IMG/VR virus record: IMGVR_UViG_3300030101_002083 | Coordinates: 3,041-27,862 of that record | DNA: 24,822 nt | DNA from: a virus | Strand: one strand, 5' to 3' | Shown here: positions 16,060 to 23,245 of the stretch, in pieces | Position numbering within the stretch: the stretch's first letter is position 1 | Layout of the letters: every line of letters begins with the position of its first letter | Translations under genes and position numbers: made by a program | The notes under the pieces: model-generated | Databases searched by the model: none | What the model saw: the letters and a program-made list of their open reading frames with translations, nothing else | Told to the model about the DNA's origin: nothing

Positions 16060-16791
16060 TCATGGGGTCCATAGTTCTACCTCCTTAGTTTTGTAGTTAA
16101 AATCTCCTTCTCGTAAAATGCGAGAAAGACGTGCAGTAAGGATTGCATCAGCGAAAGTTTGTTTCTTTTTTTCGTATGCTTCTACTACTTTGTCCCACAT
16201 ATCAGGCAAAGTTTTTGCATCACCTAAAATCTTATCTGCTGTAACAGGACCACAACCAATTAAACCTTTAAAATTATCTGTACTGTCTCCAGTTAAAGCC
16301 TGAATCATCCAGTGTCTATCAGCTTTTTTCTTAGTAATTAGTTCCATATCATCATTAGCAATAAGAGTACAGGGAACAGTTTTCATATCTTTATCAGGAG
16401 AAACAACAATAGAGTTTGAATATTTTTTTGATGTAGCAAGAAGACCTAATACATCATCACCTTCTAAACCTGTATAAGAAACTGACTCATATCTTTGTTG
16501 TATTTGTTTAACAATTCCATATAAAGCTAATGGTTTACGTTTGTTCTTTCTATTAGCTTTGTATTCAGGAAATATTTCATGTCTAAATGTTGGGTACTCA
16601 GTAAAGCACATGACAACATCAGTTTTATCATCAGCAATGTTTTGGTAATACTCAATACGACTATCAATCATTTCATGTATATCTCTTTCGTCACAATGAA
16701 GAGTATGTAGGTTTTCATCCCACTTAATGTCTTGCTCACAGCTGCAACAAGAAGAATAAATTAACCAGTCAGCATCAATTAATAAGGTCAT
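16060..16791 (-). CDS. 5'-3' exonuclease (T7 gp6-like, FEN/XPG nuclease fold)
   Basis: A 243-aa protein (T7 gp6 is 300 aa), which removes RNA primers and degrades host DNA in T7. The metal-binding motifs are clear in order: LLIDADW (Asp6, Asp8), FPEYKANRKNKRKP, LEGDDVLGLLAT, VVSPDKDMKT and LTGDSTDNFKGLIGCGPVTA (the helix-hairpin-helix part). The end LSRILREGDFNYKTKEVELW matches the T7 gp6 C-terminus in pattern. It follows primase-helicase by 2 bp, although in T7 the DNA polymerase gene lies between them. With no polymerase encoded nearby, it must act with a polymerase from elsewhere. Confidence 0.93.
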   Translation of the reverse strand: MTLLIDADWLIYSSCCSCEQDIKWDENLHTLHCDERDIHEMIDSRIEYYQNIADDKTDVVMCFTEYPTFRHEIFPEYKANRKNKRKPLALYGIVKQIQQRYESVSYTGLEGDDVLGLLATSKKYSNSIVVSPDKDMKTVPCTLIANDDMELITKKKADRHWMIQALTGDSTDNFKGLIGCGPVTADKILGDAKTLPDMWDKVVEAYEKKKQTFADAILTARLSRILREGDFNYKTKEVELWTP

Positions 16792-16793
16792 GT

Positions 16794-18413
16794 TTAAGCA
16801 CCAAAATAAGTGGACATAGGAATAGAAAGACGGCCAGTATTTTCGTCATACAGAAGCTTATCTATTGGTCCCGTAGAACCAGTATGTCTGTTCTTCAAAA
16901 TCCTTAGTTGCATTTCAGATCGTTCAGCAGGATCTCCTTGTTGATTTCTTTCTGCTGAAATACATAAATCTGATAATTGTAAAATTGCAGAACTTCCTCT
17001 TAAATCTGAGGTTGAAACCTGGCTGCCCTGTTCATGTGATACACCTTGTGGTCTTCTTAAATGAGAAACTAAAATAATTGCAACACCAGTATTTTCAACT
17101 ACCTGTCTTAATTTTGTACAAGTAATATCAATAGCTCTTCTCTCATCTACATCAGCTAATCCAGAGATAACAATAGTTAGATGATCAAGAATAACTACAT
17201 CAACTCCTTCTGCTGTAGCCATGTATTGAATTTGTTCTATCAACCTATCTGGTTCCATTGAACCGAAATGGTCATAGAGAAATAATTTTTCTGTACCAAA
17301 TAATTTATCAAAGGCTGATTTCAATCCTTCTACTTCTTCTATCTGTTCTTCTAAATGCAGAGGCTTATTAAGTTCTATACCTAAGATACCCTGCATTGTT
17401 CTTTGTACTGACTCTTCTAAAGCTATATATCCAACAGTCAATTTATTCTTTAAAAAGTGATGAGCTAACTCTCTACACAAACTTGATTTACCAGTACCTG
17501 ATCCAGCACAGATAGTAACCATTTGAGATTTACGAAAACCTCTCGTAAACTGATCTAACTTTGGGTATGGGTATGGACAAACAGAAGTTGCTCCTTCTTT
17601 AGTTAATTCTTCCCATAGATCATTTGCATTTAAGATTGAATCCGGTCTAACAGGTGTTGCTTTCCACAGCAGACTTTTAAGTTCCTCTCCTTCACCTGCG
17701 AGGAGCATTTCATTAGCATCTTTTCTTGGTAATCTGCATATAGCTGCTTTTCCAGCAGGTAATATTTCAATTGCTTTTTCTGCTGCTTGGATACCAGGTT
17801 CATCTGAGTCGAAGCAAAGAACAATCTTGTTGAATTGATTTAGCCATTTTAAATTTGCAGCTAAATACTTATTAGCAGACTGAGCACCAGATGGCAGAGA
17901 AACTACAGGAAATTTATTACCTTGTACCTGTGAAATAGACATAGCATCTATCTCTCCTTCAGTAATTACAGCAAAAATGTTTCCGTAACTTCCGTGTTGT
18001 CGCCATAGTTTTTGTCCCCATAACTGTACATTTTTACAGTCACCAACCCATATAAATCTTTTATCTTTAAACCTTATATGTTGTGCTGACTGTCTACCTA
18101 ATTGATCTTCATAAGTAGCTACTTGTACAGGAGAGCCATTGTAATCAGCTATTCCATAATTAAAAAACTTAGCAGTTTCTTCTGTAATACCACGTTTAGG
18201 AAGTTCTTTTGGCGTGACAAATTTTATTAATGGTGAAGTCACTTGTGTAGATGAATAATAAGTTTTGCGTTTGTGTTTTGTTTCAGTAGGAGCTGGCACT
18301 CTGTAACTACAGCCAAAGCAAAAAGCATGACCGTCTGAATAAACAGCAAGATTGTCTTTGCTGCCACAGTTAGGACAGGGTTCTTTCCTGACGTACTTGT
18401 TTGTTTCTGTCAT
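16794..18413 (-). CDS. DNA primase-helicase (T7 gp4-like)
   Basis: The protein is 539 aa from the ATG at 18411-18413 (T7 gp4A is 566 aa). A TTG 18 bp upstream would add six residues, but the ATG has GGAAGG just before it and is preferred. Domains in order: an N-terminal zinc ribbon (CPNC near residue 13, CFGC near residue 32), a TOPRIM primase region with VITEGEIDAMSI and IVLCFDSDEPG, and a RecA-like helicase with Walker A GSGTGKS (Lys309) and Walker B VVILDHLT. A SHLRRP and SDLRGSSAILQLSD segment follows, typical of gp4. It unwinds DNA and makes primers at the fork. The C-terminus lacks a clearly acidic tail like the one T7 gp4 uses to hold DNA polymerase. Confidence 0.95.
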   Translation of the reverse strand: MTETNKYVRKEPCPNCGSKDNLAVYSDGHAFCFGCSYRVPAPTETKHKRKTYYSSTQVTSPLIKFVTPKELPKRGITEETAKFFNYGIADYNGSPVQVATYEDQLGRQSAQHIRFKDKRFIWVGDCKNVQLWGQKLWRQHGSYGNIFAVITEGEIDAMSISQVQGNKFPVVSLPSGAQSANKYLAANLKWLNQFNKIVLCFDSDEPGIQAAEKAIEILPAGKAAICRLPRKDANEMLLAGEGEELKSLLWKATPVRPDSILNANDLWEELTKEGATSVCPYPYPKLDQFTRGFRKSQMVTICAGSGTGKSSLCRELAHHFLKNKLTVGYIALEESVQRTMQGILGIELNKPLHLEEQIEEVEGLKSAFDKLFGTEKLFLYDHFGSMEPDRLIEQIQYMATAEGVDVVILDHLTIVISGLADVDERRAIDITCTKLRQVVENTGVAIILVSHLRRPQGVSHEQGSQVSTSDLRGSSAILQLSDLCISAERNQQGDPAERSEMQLRILKNRHTGSTGPIDKLLYDENTGRLSIPMSTYFGA

Positions 18414-18492
18414 TAGCCTTCCAATGTTCAATTAATGCTTGAAGTTCTAAAATTCTTTCTTCAGCTTTTTCTATACGTTTTTTGTTATTCAT
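18370..18492 (-). CDS. Possible small helical protein (40 aa) overlapping the primase start
   Basis: A 40-codon ORF whose ATG (18490-18492) overlaps the endonuclease I stop as TAATG and whose end overlaps the primase-helicase start by 44 bp in another frame. The peptide begins MNNKKRIEKAEERILELQAL, an amphipathic, charged helix, then IEHWKAN. It fills the otherwise empty 78 bp between endonuclease I and primase-helicase. No ribosome binding site is evident, so translation would depend on coupling. It may be real or a chance frame; I do not recognise a family. Confidence 0.45.
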   Translation of the reverse strand: MNNKKRIEKAEERILELQALIEHWKANDRNKQVRQERTLS

Positions 18493-18956
18493 TAGAACCA
18501 ATCAGCAGGAATTGTTTTATGACACCAGAGAAACCCATTCTTAGTAGCCCATTGCCCATAAGTAAGGCTTCTCTTTTTGCCACGACTTAGTTTTGTCTTT
18601 GCGTTTTGAAAGCAGAAACGTATATCTAAACTGGGATTTGCCTCCTTAACCGCAACCATTTTTCTTCTGTCTTCTGGAGAGAAGAAGCCTTTAGTTTCAA
18701 TAATGATCCCGTTGTTAAAGATAAAATCAGGCTTGTAACTGCAACTGAGAATGTATTTAAGTTCAATGGATTCATAACTAAAGGCAACTTTGTTTTTGTT
18801 AAGGGTAGCGGCAATTCCAGCTTCAAATTTACTTCTGTACTTTTGTTTAGAACTCGTCTCCTGCAACTGCTGTTTGTGCTTGGAACTCTTGACTTTGTTC
18901 TTGCGGCTCTTCTGTTTGAAAACCATAGCCAGTTGCACTTCTTGAGTATTCAACAT
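18492..18956 (-). CDS. Endonuclease I, Holliday-junction resolvase (T7 gp3-like)
   Basis: A 154-aa protein (T7 gp3 is 149 aa) that resolves branched DNA and helps break down host DNA in T7. Catalytic residues align: Glu45 (RSKFEAG), Asp77 (YKPDF), Glu87 and Lys89 (IETKG). The 10- and 12-residue spacing from Asp to Glu and Lys is identical to T7 Asp55, Glu65 and Lys67. The N-terminal 40 residues are very basic. They are encoded inside the 3' end of the SSB gene (110-bp overlap from the first ATG, or 80 bp if Met11 is used); Glu45 lies only 23 bp past the SSB stop, so an overlap of some length is needed for a complete N-terminus. Confidence 0.93.
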   Translation of the reverse strand: MLNTQEVQLAMVFKQKSRKNKVKSSKHKQQLQETSSKQKYRSKFEAGIAATLNKNKVAFSYESIELKYILSCSYKPDFIFNNGIIIETKGFFSPEDRRKMVAVKEANPSLDIRFCFQNAKTKLSRGKKRSLTYGQWATKNGFLWCHKTIPADWF

Positions 18957-19479
18957 GGTTTTTAATCATTACTGCTTCAGGTTGAATTTTGATTCCAACT
19001 CCAAAGGCAGGAGTTTCCCAACCGCTACAACGTAGGTTGACTTGTCCTGTTGTACCTGGACCACATTTGTTAACAACAACTTTTTGACTGTCTGACATAA
19101 CAGAACCATCAGCGTTAAATAATGTTGGTGGTCTGTTTTTCCATTGCGTACCGTCAGGTCTGTTACCACCTACTTTCATCTTGGCTTTAATTTTAAAATA
19201 ACCTTTGGTTTCTCCTCCATCAGTTACTTCTTCAAAGCCCCAAGGCAAAGCAGCAAGTTTAAATTTCTTACTTGGTTGAGCAGTTTTTAGTTGTGCCTTC
19301 CATCTGTCAAGAAGACCAGTTAATTGTTGTTCAATTTCCTGTGATTCTTCTGGATCTATTAGGCAAGTAATTCTCCATTCACCCATAGGATCAAACTTAG
19401 TGTCTGGTTCTACAAGCCATGCAAATTGAAACTTACAAATTGGTGTGGTGACGTTTAGAATTTCAGATTTGAGATTCAT
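18847..19479 (-). CDS. Single-stranded DNA-binding protein (T7 gp2.5-like)
   Basis: A 210-aa protein (T7 gp2.5 is 232 aa) in the T7 order just before endonuclease I. An OB-fold-type beta-rich body includes APICKFQFAWLVEPD-like and WRITCLIDP strands. The C-terminus is acidic and ends in GDEF; T7 gp2.5 likewise ends in an acidic tail with a final Phe that contacts its DNA polymerase and helicase. That tail is retained although no T7-type polymerase is encoded here. Its last 110 bp double as the coding region for the basic N-terminus of endonuclease I. Confidence 0.88.
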   Translation of the reverse strand: MNLKSEILNVTTPICKFQFAWLVEPDTKFDPMGEWRITCLIDPEESQEIEQQLTGLLDRWKAQLKTAQPSKKFKLAALPWGFEEVTDGGETKGYFKIKAKMKVGGNRPDGTQWKNRPPTLFNADGSVMSDSQKVVVNKCGPGTTGQVNLRCSGWETPAFGVGIKIQPEAVMIKNHVEYSRSATGYGFQTEEPQEQSQEFQAQTAVAGDEF

Positions 19480-19581
19480 TTTGTAAATCAGTTAGTGGAT
19501 CTGTTGTAATCACTTGAAAACCATATGGTCATCATGTGCGTATGTAATCTTACTCCTCATTTATCCCTTGTCACTGATTAA
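19480..19581 (-). promoter_or_regulatory. Gap between RNA polymerase and SSB genes, possible phage promoter
   Basis: These 102 bp separate the early RNA polymerase gene from the replication block, where T7-like phages place promoters for their own polymerase. On the minus strand GTGACAAGGGATAA occurs just past the polymerase stop (GGGATAA at 19567-19561). The GGGATAA part is also found upstream of the capsid gene. There is a palindrome CCATATGG at 19521-19528. No typical intrinsic terminator and no strong ribosome binding site for SSB are visible. Confidence 0.35.
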
Positions 19582-21993
19582 TCAACTAAATACATAAGGA
19601 GCTGACATAACTTCCTCAATATCAAAATCTCCTATTTTAGGTATTGGTGGTAATTTACTTGGATCATCTAGCTGAATAGAAACCTGATCATGTATATCAT
19701 TTAATACATTATTTTTATATATTTGTATAAAACTTTCTTTTGCACAAGAAATAAAATCTTCTATTTGTCCTGCAACGGCTCCATAACAATCATGCACTGT
19801 ATATACCTGATCTATACCTCTACTTTTTGCTTTTTCTAATGCTAAATGTACATTTGCAGCATCCATGCTATGAACAAAATTAGCCGGAAAACTTTGTATT
19901 GATCTTCTTTTATCTACTTTATTTAGATCTTCTAATAATGTAAGTCTTATTGTACTATGACCCATTTGTGTTTTTATTTTCTTACTAACAGTTTTTTTAT
20001 AACTTTGTTTTACTAAAAAATTAGATGGAGTTAACCATTCTATCTGTTTGTCTTCTCTTGTAAAACATTTACCTAATTTATTTAAATAAGACATAACTTC
20101 AGTAGAAGATGGACAAATGTTTGCTACTGATTCTTGTATCATTTCTGCTAAATAATGATAATGTTTAAATGTTTGTGTGCCCCAAGGTACATCTATATTA
20201 TTTTTTACTAAATATTCTTTTAAACATAAAGCTATACCATAAATAGTACCTGAATAAGGTATCATCATTATTGGTTTTTTTATTAGCTTTCTTGTTATAA
20301 ATTCTCTATGATTAAACCAATCTTTTGCATATGGTCTTTCATCATTTGATAAACTAAATATTAAATTAGTTCTTATATTCTCATATAAATCTTGTGGCTC
20401 TTCTGACTTACATAAATTGACTGAAGCAGCTAAATGTTTATCTAAAACCATAGCAGCAAAGTGTTGATATCCATTATTAGTTCCATCAAGCATTACTGGA
20501 TGATGACTAATAAATCCATATCCTTCTTCATCTAATCCATTCATATCTAAACACCAGCTAAGAAACTGAAAAGGCTCTTCTGCTTTACTCCATAAACTTA
20601 CATAATTTTCAGGATTACCAGCAACATTTCTAGCTATATGTATTCCTTCATTGTTAGCCCATTCTATTCTTTCTTTATAACTAGCTTTAGTCATGCCCCA
20701 ATGATTAGCACCAGCAATACAAAGCCAATTTCTATCTTTTTCATCTCTTATTGGAGCACCTTTTTTTAACTTATGTAATCCTCTTGTCAAATCATTTCCT
20801 TGTGGATTAAATGAACCTGATACTGCATATAAACGACCAGTAAAATCAGCTTGGTGTACATGAAAAAAAGATTTAGTACGATAATATTCAGCAGTATCTA
20901 AAATAGTTAAACATTGGTATCTTTTTGCTCTATCATGTGCATTTGTATCATGTGTAATTGATGCTTCTCTTTTCCATTTATTTTTTGCATCATCATTAGT
21001 ATTGATATCAAATGGTTTAGGAGGTATAGGCAATGGTTCTGCATCTATTAAGCCACCAACTTGTGTGTTTGTATTCCAGCAATAATTAGCAGCTTCTAAA
21101 ACAGGTTCATTTATACCATTTTCAGTACCTTGTAAAACATTTAATGCAACATAAAAAACTTCAGGGTTTTCATCATCAAATTCTTTTGAATAATCATCTC
21201 CTTTTGTTTTAACAGCTTTTATACTATTTAGTCTTTCTGTATAAAATCCACCATCAGCAAAGTTAGACCAGTTCTTAGGTTGAATAAGACAAGGCATTAG
21301 CAATGGATAAGCAGCTAATCTATTAGTTTTTTGTCTCTTTATCCAAGCCAAGCTACCTTCCGTAAATTCTAAATAAGTTCTCTTTGTTTTATTAAATAAA
21401 TACCCTTTATTAATTAATTTTACCAGGCCAACTGATTTCATTAATAGGTCAATTAATGTTAAACCTACTCTTAGTTTGTCTTCTTTTTTCCAAGGTTCAA
21501 ATTTATATCCTTTGTTTCTCATATGACCTAAAACCATAGCTCTTCTATATCCATAATGTTTTGTATCACTAATATGAGTTTTTAATATTTCAAAGTATCT
21601 TGGATCATCTTTATTAAATGTAGAAAACTTAATTTCATCTTCTAATAAACTTCCTATCTTTACAGCTACAACAGCAGCAGAAGTTTTGTATTGACTAACA
21701 TTATCTAAAATTACTTTAAAAGCTATATATGCAACAACATCAATATCACTAAATTTTTGCAATAGAATTGCAGCTCTAGCTTTTCTTCCTGGCGTTGCTC
21801 TCCAAGCTCTATCTATAAACTTACCAATTTCTTCTACATAAGGTTGTAATCCTGCATGCATCATAGAAATTGCATAGGGATTATCTGATTCCCTACCTTT
21901 TTCTATGTTGTGTTTTATACGACTGGTATAAGCATCAAAAGCTCTACCAGCCATTTCATTTTCATGCTCTATTTGTAATTTAGTTTGATCCAT
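19582..21993 (-). CDS. Single-subunit DNA-directed RNA polymerase (T7 gp1-like)
   Basis: An 803-aa protein (T7 RNA polymerase is 883 aa). Catalytic residues can be matched to T7: Asp503 in MLDGTNNGYQHF (T7 Asp537), Lys572 and Tyr580 in KKPIMMIPYSG (T7 Lys631 and Tyr639), and Asp735 in VHDCYGAVAGQ (T7 Asp812, usually HDSFG). The FPANFVHSMDAANV segment fits T7 PNFVHSQDGSH. RADFTGRLYAVSG-type sequence (QADFTGRLYAVSG) is also present. It would transcribe the middle and late genes from phage promoters. It is the last gene of the early block, 2 bp after a small gene. HDC in place of HDS is a small deviation from T7. Confidence 0.97.
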   Translation of the reverse strand: MDQTKLQIEHENEMAGRAFDAYTSRIKHNIEKGRESDNPYAISMMHAGLQPYVEEIGKFIDRAWRATPGRKARAAILLQKFSDIDVVAYIAFKVILDNVSQYKTSAAVVAVKIGSLLEDEIKFSTFNKDDPRYFEILKTHISDTKHYGYRRAMVLGHMRNKGYKFEPWKKEDKLRVGLTLIDLLMKSVGLVKLINKGYLFNKTKRTYLEFTEGSLAWIKRQKTNRLAAYPLLMPCLIQPKNWSNFADGGFYTERLNSIKAVKTKGDDYSKEFDDENPEVFYVALNVLQGTENGINEPVLEAANYCWNTNTQVGGLIDAEPLPIPPKPFDINTNDDAKNKWKREASITHDTNAHDRAKRYQCLTILDTAEYYRTKSFFHVHQADFTGRLYAVSGSFNPQGNDLTRGLHKLKKGAPIRDEKDRNWLCIAGANHWGMTKASYKERIEWANNEGIHIARNVAGNPENYVSLWSKAEEPFQFLSWCLDMNGLDEEGYGFISHHPVMLDGTNNGYQHFAAMVLDKHLAASVNLCKSEEPQDLYENIRTNLIFSLSNDERPYAKDWFNHREFITRKLIKKPIMMIPYSGTIYGIALCLKEYLVKNNIDVPWGTQTFKHYHYLAEMIQESVANICPSSTEVMSYLNKLGKCFTREDKQIEWLTPSNFLVKQSYKKTVSKKIKTQMGHSTIRLTLLEDLNKVDKRRSIQSFPANFVHSMDAANVHLALEKAKSRGIDQVYTVHDCYGAVAGQIEDFISCAKESFIQIYKNNVLNDIHDQVSIQLDDPSKLPPIPKIGDFDIEEVMSAPYVFS

Positions 21994-21995
21994 AA

Positions 21996-22190
21996 TTATA
22001 TTAATTCTTGACTATCTACAACCATCATTCCTTCTGCAGTAGGCCATTTTTCTTTTGCTATTTCTACTGCTTTTTTAGCTGAAAATGCAGTAATAGTTTC
22101 AGTTCTAACTTTTGGATTTTTATTAGAATCAGCAACTTTTATTATGTATAGCTTTTTAGGTAAAGCACTAGAAAAAGAATGATAAGACAT
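21996..22190 (-). CDS. Small early protein (64 aa), function unknown
   Basis: The ATG at 22188-22190 is chosen over one 15 bp upstream: GGGAG stands 8 bp before it and it overlaps the upstream stop as TAATG. The product has a strand KLYIIKVADSNKNPKVRTET followed by a helix ITAFSAKKAVEIAKEKWP. That layout (strand, strand, then an AFSAKKAVEIAKEKxP helix) is one I recall in short phage proteins of unknown role. It lies 2 bp before the RNA polymerase gene. Confidence 0.75.
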   Translation of the reverse strand: MSYHSFSSALPKKLYIIKVADSNKNPKVRTETITAFSAKKAVEIAKEKWPTAEGMMVVDSQELI

Positions 22191-22381
22191 TAAATATTCT
22201 CCCATTCATTTAAATCAAGCATGAAATTAGCTGTTTCAGCAGCAAATTTAGGAGATACAGTTTGAGCAATCATAAGAATTGCTAACTGCTTTTTTTCACT
22301 GTCTGGTAATTCACTTAAAAGGCTCAAACATTCCTTAACTTTGTTAGAAATGCCACCAAATTCTTCTTTGTTAATTGACAT
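22190..22381 (-). CDS. Small early protein (63 aa), function unknown
   Basis: A 63-aa ORF that starts with ATG overlapping the upstream stop (TAATG) and ends overlapping the next start in the same way. It appears fully helical: NKVKECLSLLSELPDSEKKQ followed by LAILMIAQTVSPKFAAETAN. No family recognised. Tight coupling on both sides in the early operon makes it a likely gene. Confidence 0.72.
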   Translation of the reverse strand: MSINKEEFGGISNKVKECLSLLSELPDSEKKQLAILMIAQTVSPKFAAETANFMLDLNEWENI

Positions 22382-22617
22382 TAGTTGCTACCTCCTTGTA
22401 CTTGAAGATTCCACTCACTTAAAGATGTCCAAGATAAACCTGTAACACCTTCTAAAAGTTCTCCATCTTCGTTGTACTCACGAATACTTACATAAACATT
22501 AGTTGGATCATTAGCGTAAAAATGAAATCCATTAATGCGAAATTCAGCACCATGAGGATTAGTTAATAATGCTCCTTTCAGAATGTTTAAATCAAAGGAT
22601 GATGTTTGTAAATCCAT
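22381..22617 (-). CDS. Small early protein (78 aa), function unknown
   Basis: The frame is open 51 bp further upstream, but the ATG at 22615-22617 is preferred because AAGAGGAA lies just before it and it overlaps the upstream stop as TAATG. The 78-aa product looks like a small beta-rich fold: FRINGFHFYANDPTNVYVSI, then REYNEDGELLEGVTGLSW. No family recognised. It lies between the zinc-ribbon gene and another small early gene, all coupled. Confidence 0.72.
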   Translation of the reverse strand: MDLQTSSFDLNILKGALLTNPHGAEFRINGFHFYANDPTNVYVSIREYNEDGELLEGVTGLSWTSLSEWNLQVQGGSN

Positions 22618-22964
22618 TAGTTTTTCCTCTTGAGTAGTTTTTTGTGTTTGTTTACTTGTCCAGCCCATGAAAGCAGCTCTTCTAGTAAATCTGATACTTC
22701 AGCAGCAATAGAAGCTAAGTGTTTTTCACTTCCTTCTAAATCTCCTGCTTCTTTTTTTACCCCAAGCATGATTGATTGAAGTTTTTCTACCTCATATTCC
22801 CTAGTAGAAAACAAGTGGTTGCATTTAGTACACCGCCTCCTTCTACGGATATATGGTGTTTGTCCTGTATTTCTTGTCTCCACTGAAGGAGCATCAGGTA
22901 TTTTTTCTTGACCTGCTCCAGTGGATACAAAACTTACAGAACCACAAGAAGGGCACTTAAGCAT
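22617..22964 (-). CDS. NrdR-like zinc-ribbon protein without ATP cone (115 aa)
   Basis: The N-terminal 60 residues carry a zinc ribbon: CPSC (Cys4, Cys7) and CTKC (Cys45, Cys48), with the second pair inside IRRRRRCTKCNHLFSTREYE. This closely resembles the DNA-binding ribbon of NrdR (VRRRRECxxCxxRFTTxE), the repressor of bacterial ribonucleotide reductase genes. NrdR's ATP-cone domain is absent; instead residues 60-115 are a charged helical tail ending KHKKLLKRKN. It is inferred to bind DNA or RNA, perhaps as an early transcription modulator. Whether it acts on host NrdR sites is unknown. It begins 2 bp after the 53-aa membrane protein gene. Confidence 0.75.
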   Translation of the reverse strand: MLKCPSCGSVSFVSTGAGQEKIPDAPSVETRNTGQTPYIRRRRRCTKCNHLFSTREYEVEKLQSIMLGVKKEAGDLEGSEKHLASIAAEVSDLLEELLSWAGQVNKHKKLLKRKN

Positions 22965-22966
22965 AT

Positions 22967-23128
22967 TTAAAAAAGCAAATGGATAATAAATAAAAATCCG
23001 GCCAGGGATATTAAGACAATTTGTCTCTCTTTTAAAGTTTTAATCTCCTCCCCTTGGCTATCAATCACCTCTAAGGCAGCTGTAACAATCTCTACTCTAG
23101 TAGAGTTCTCTGTGATGTTGTAAGACAT
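22967..23128 (-). CDS. Small C-tail membrane protein (53 aa), function unknown
   Basis: A 53-codon ORF from ATG at 23126-23128 to TAA at 22967-22969, filling an apparent gene desert and ending 2 bp before the zinc-ribbon gene. Residues 1-35 are soluble and charged (VEIVTAALEVIDSQGEEIKT). Residues 36-53 (IVLISLAGFLFIIHLLF) are one hydrophobic segment that would span the membrane with the N-terminus inside. It has no Shine-Dalgarno; instead the repeated AGTCCCAGAA leader lies 11 bp before the ATG. It could be a host-takeover or superinfection protein or a small holin-like protein; nothing shows which. Confidence 0.62.
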   Translation of the reverse strand: MSYNITENSTRVEIVTAALEVIDSQGEEIKTLKERQIVLISLAGFLFIIHLLF

Positions 23129-23139
23129 AACAAATACAT

Positions 23140-23201
23140 TTCTGGGACTTTGTAGGCTCTATATGAAGAGCCTGTTAAAGAAAAATTCCTTAATAGGCTC
23201 T
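23140..23201 (-). promoter_or_regulatory. Structured leader with three alternative hairpin arms and AGTCCCAGAA box
   Basis: On the minus strand, in order of transcription: AGAGCCT (23201-23195), AGGCTCT (23173-23167), AGAGCCT (23160-23154), then AAGTCCCAGAAA (23150-23139) and the ATG of the 53-aa gene. The middle arm can pair perfectly with either outer arm (7 bp each), so the two hairpins exclude each other, as in attenuators. The first pairing can be extended by TTAA/TTAA inside. It follows a strong terminator, so it may control read-through or initiation for the downstream early genes. The same box is found near 24024 and 24445. Confidence 0.5.
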
Positions 23202-23245
23202 ACAAAAAATTTGGCCAGGGATATATAAGACCTGATACCCACAAC

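Noticed and set aside
16028-16063. Eleven-codon ORF (MTNNIILSDYL) coupled by ATGA to the exonuclease stop
   Set aside because: Too short to support as a gene. It may only serve to deliver ribosomes to the GTG start of the next gene at 16027.
17630-17824. Minus-strand ORF of 64 aa inside primase-helicase
   Set aside because: Alternate-frame shadow of the TOPRIM region; no start signal.
18969-19169. Minus-strand ORF of 66 aa inside the SSB gene
   Set aside because: Alternate-frame shadow with no supporting signal.
19511-19561. Sixteen-codon ORF in the gap before SSB
   Set aside because: Short, no family resemblance, not coupled to either neighbour; the gap is better explained as leader or promoter.
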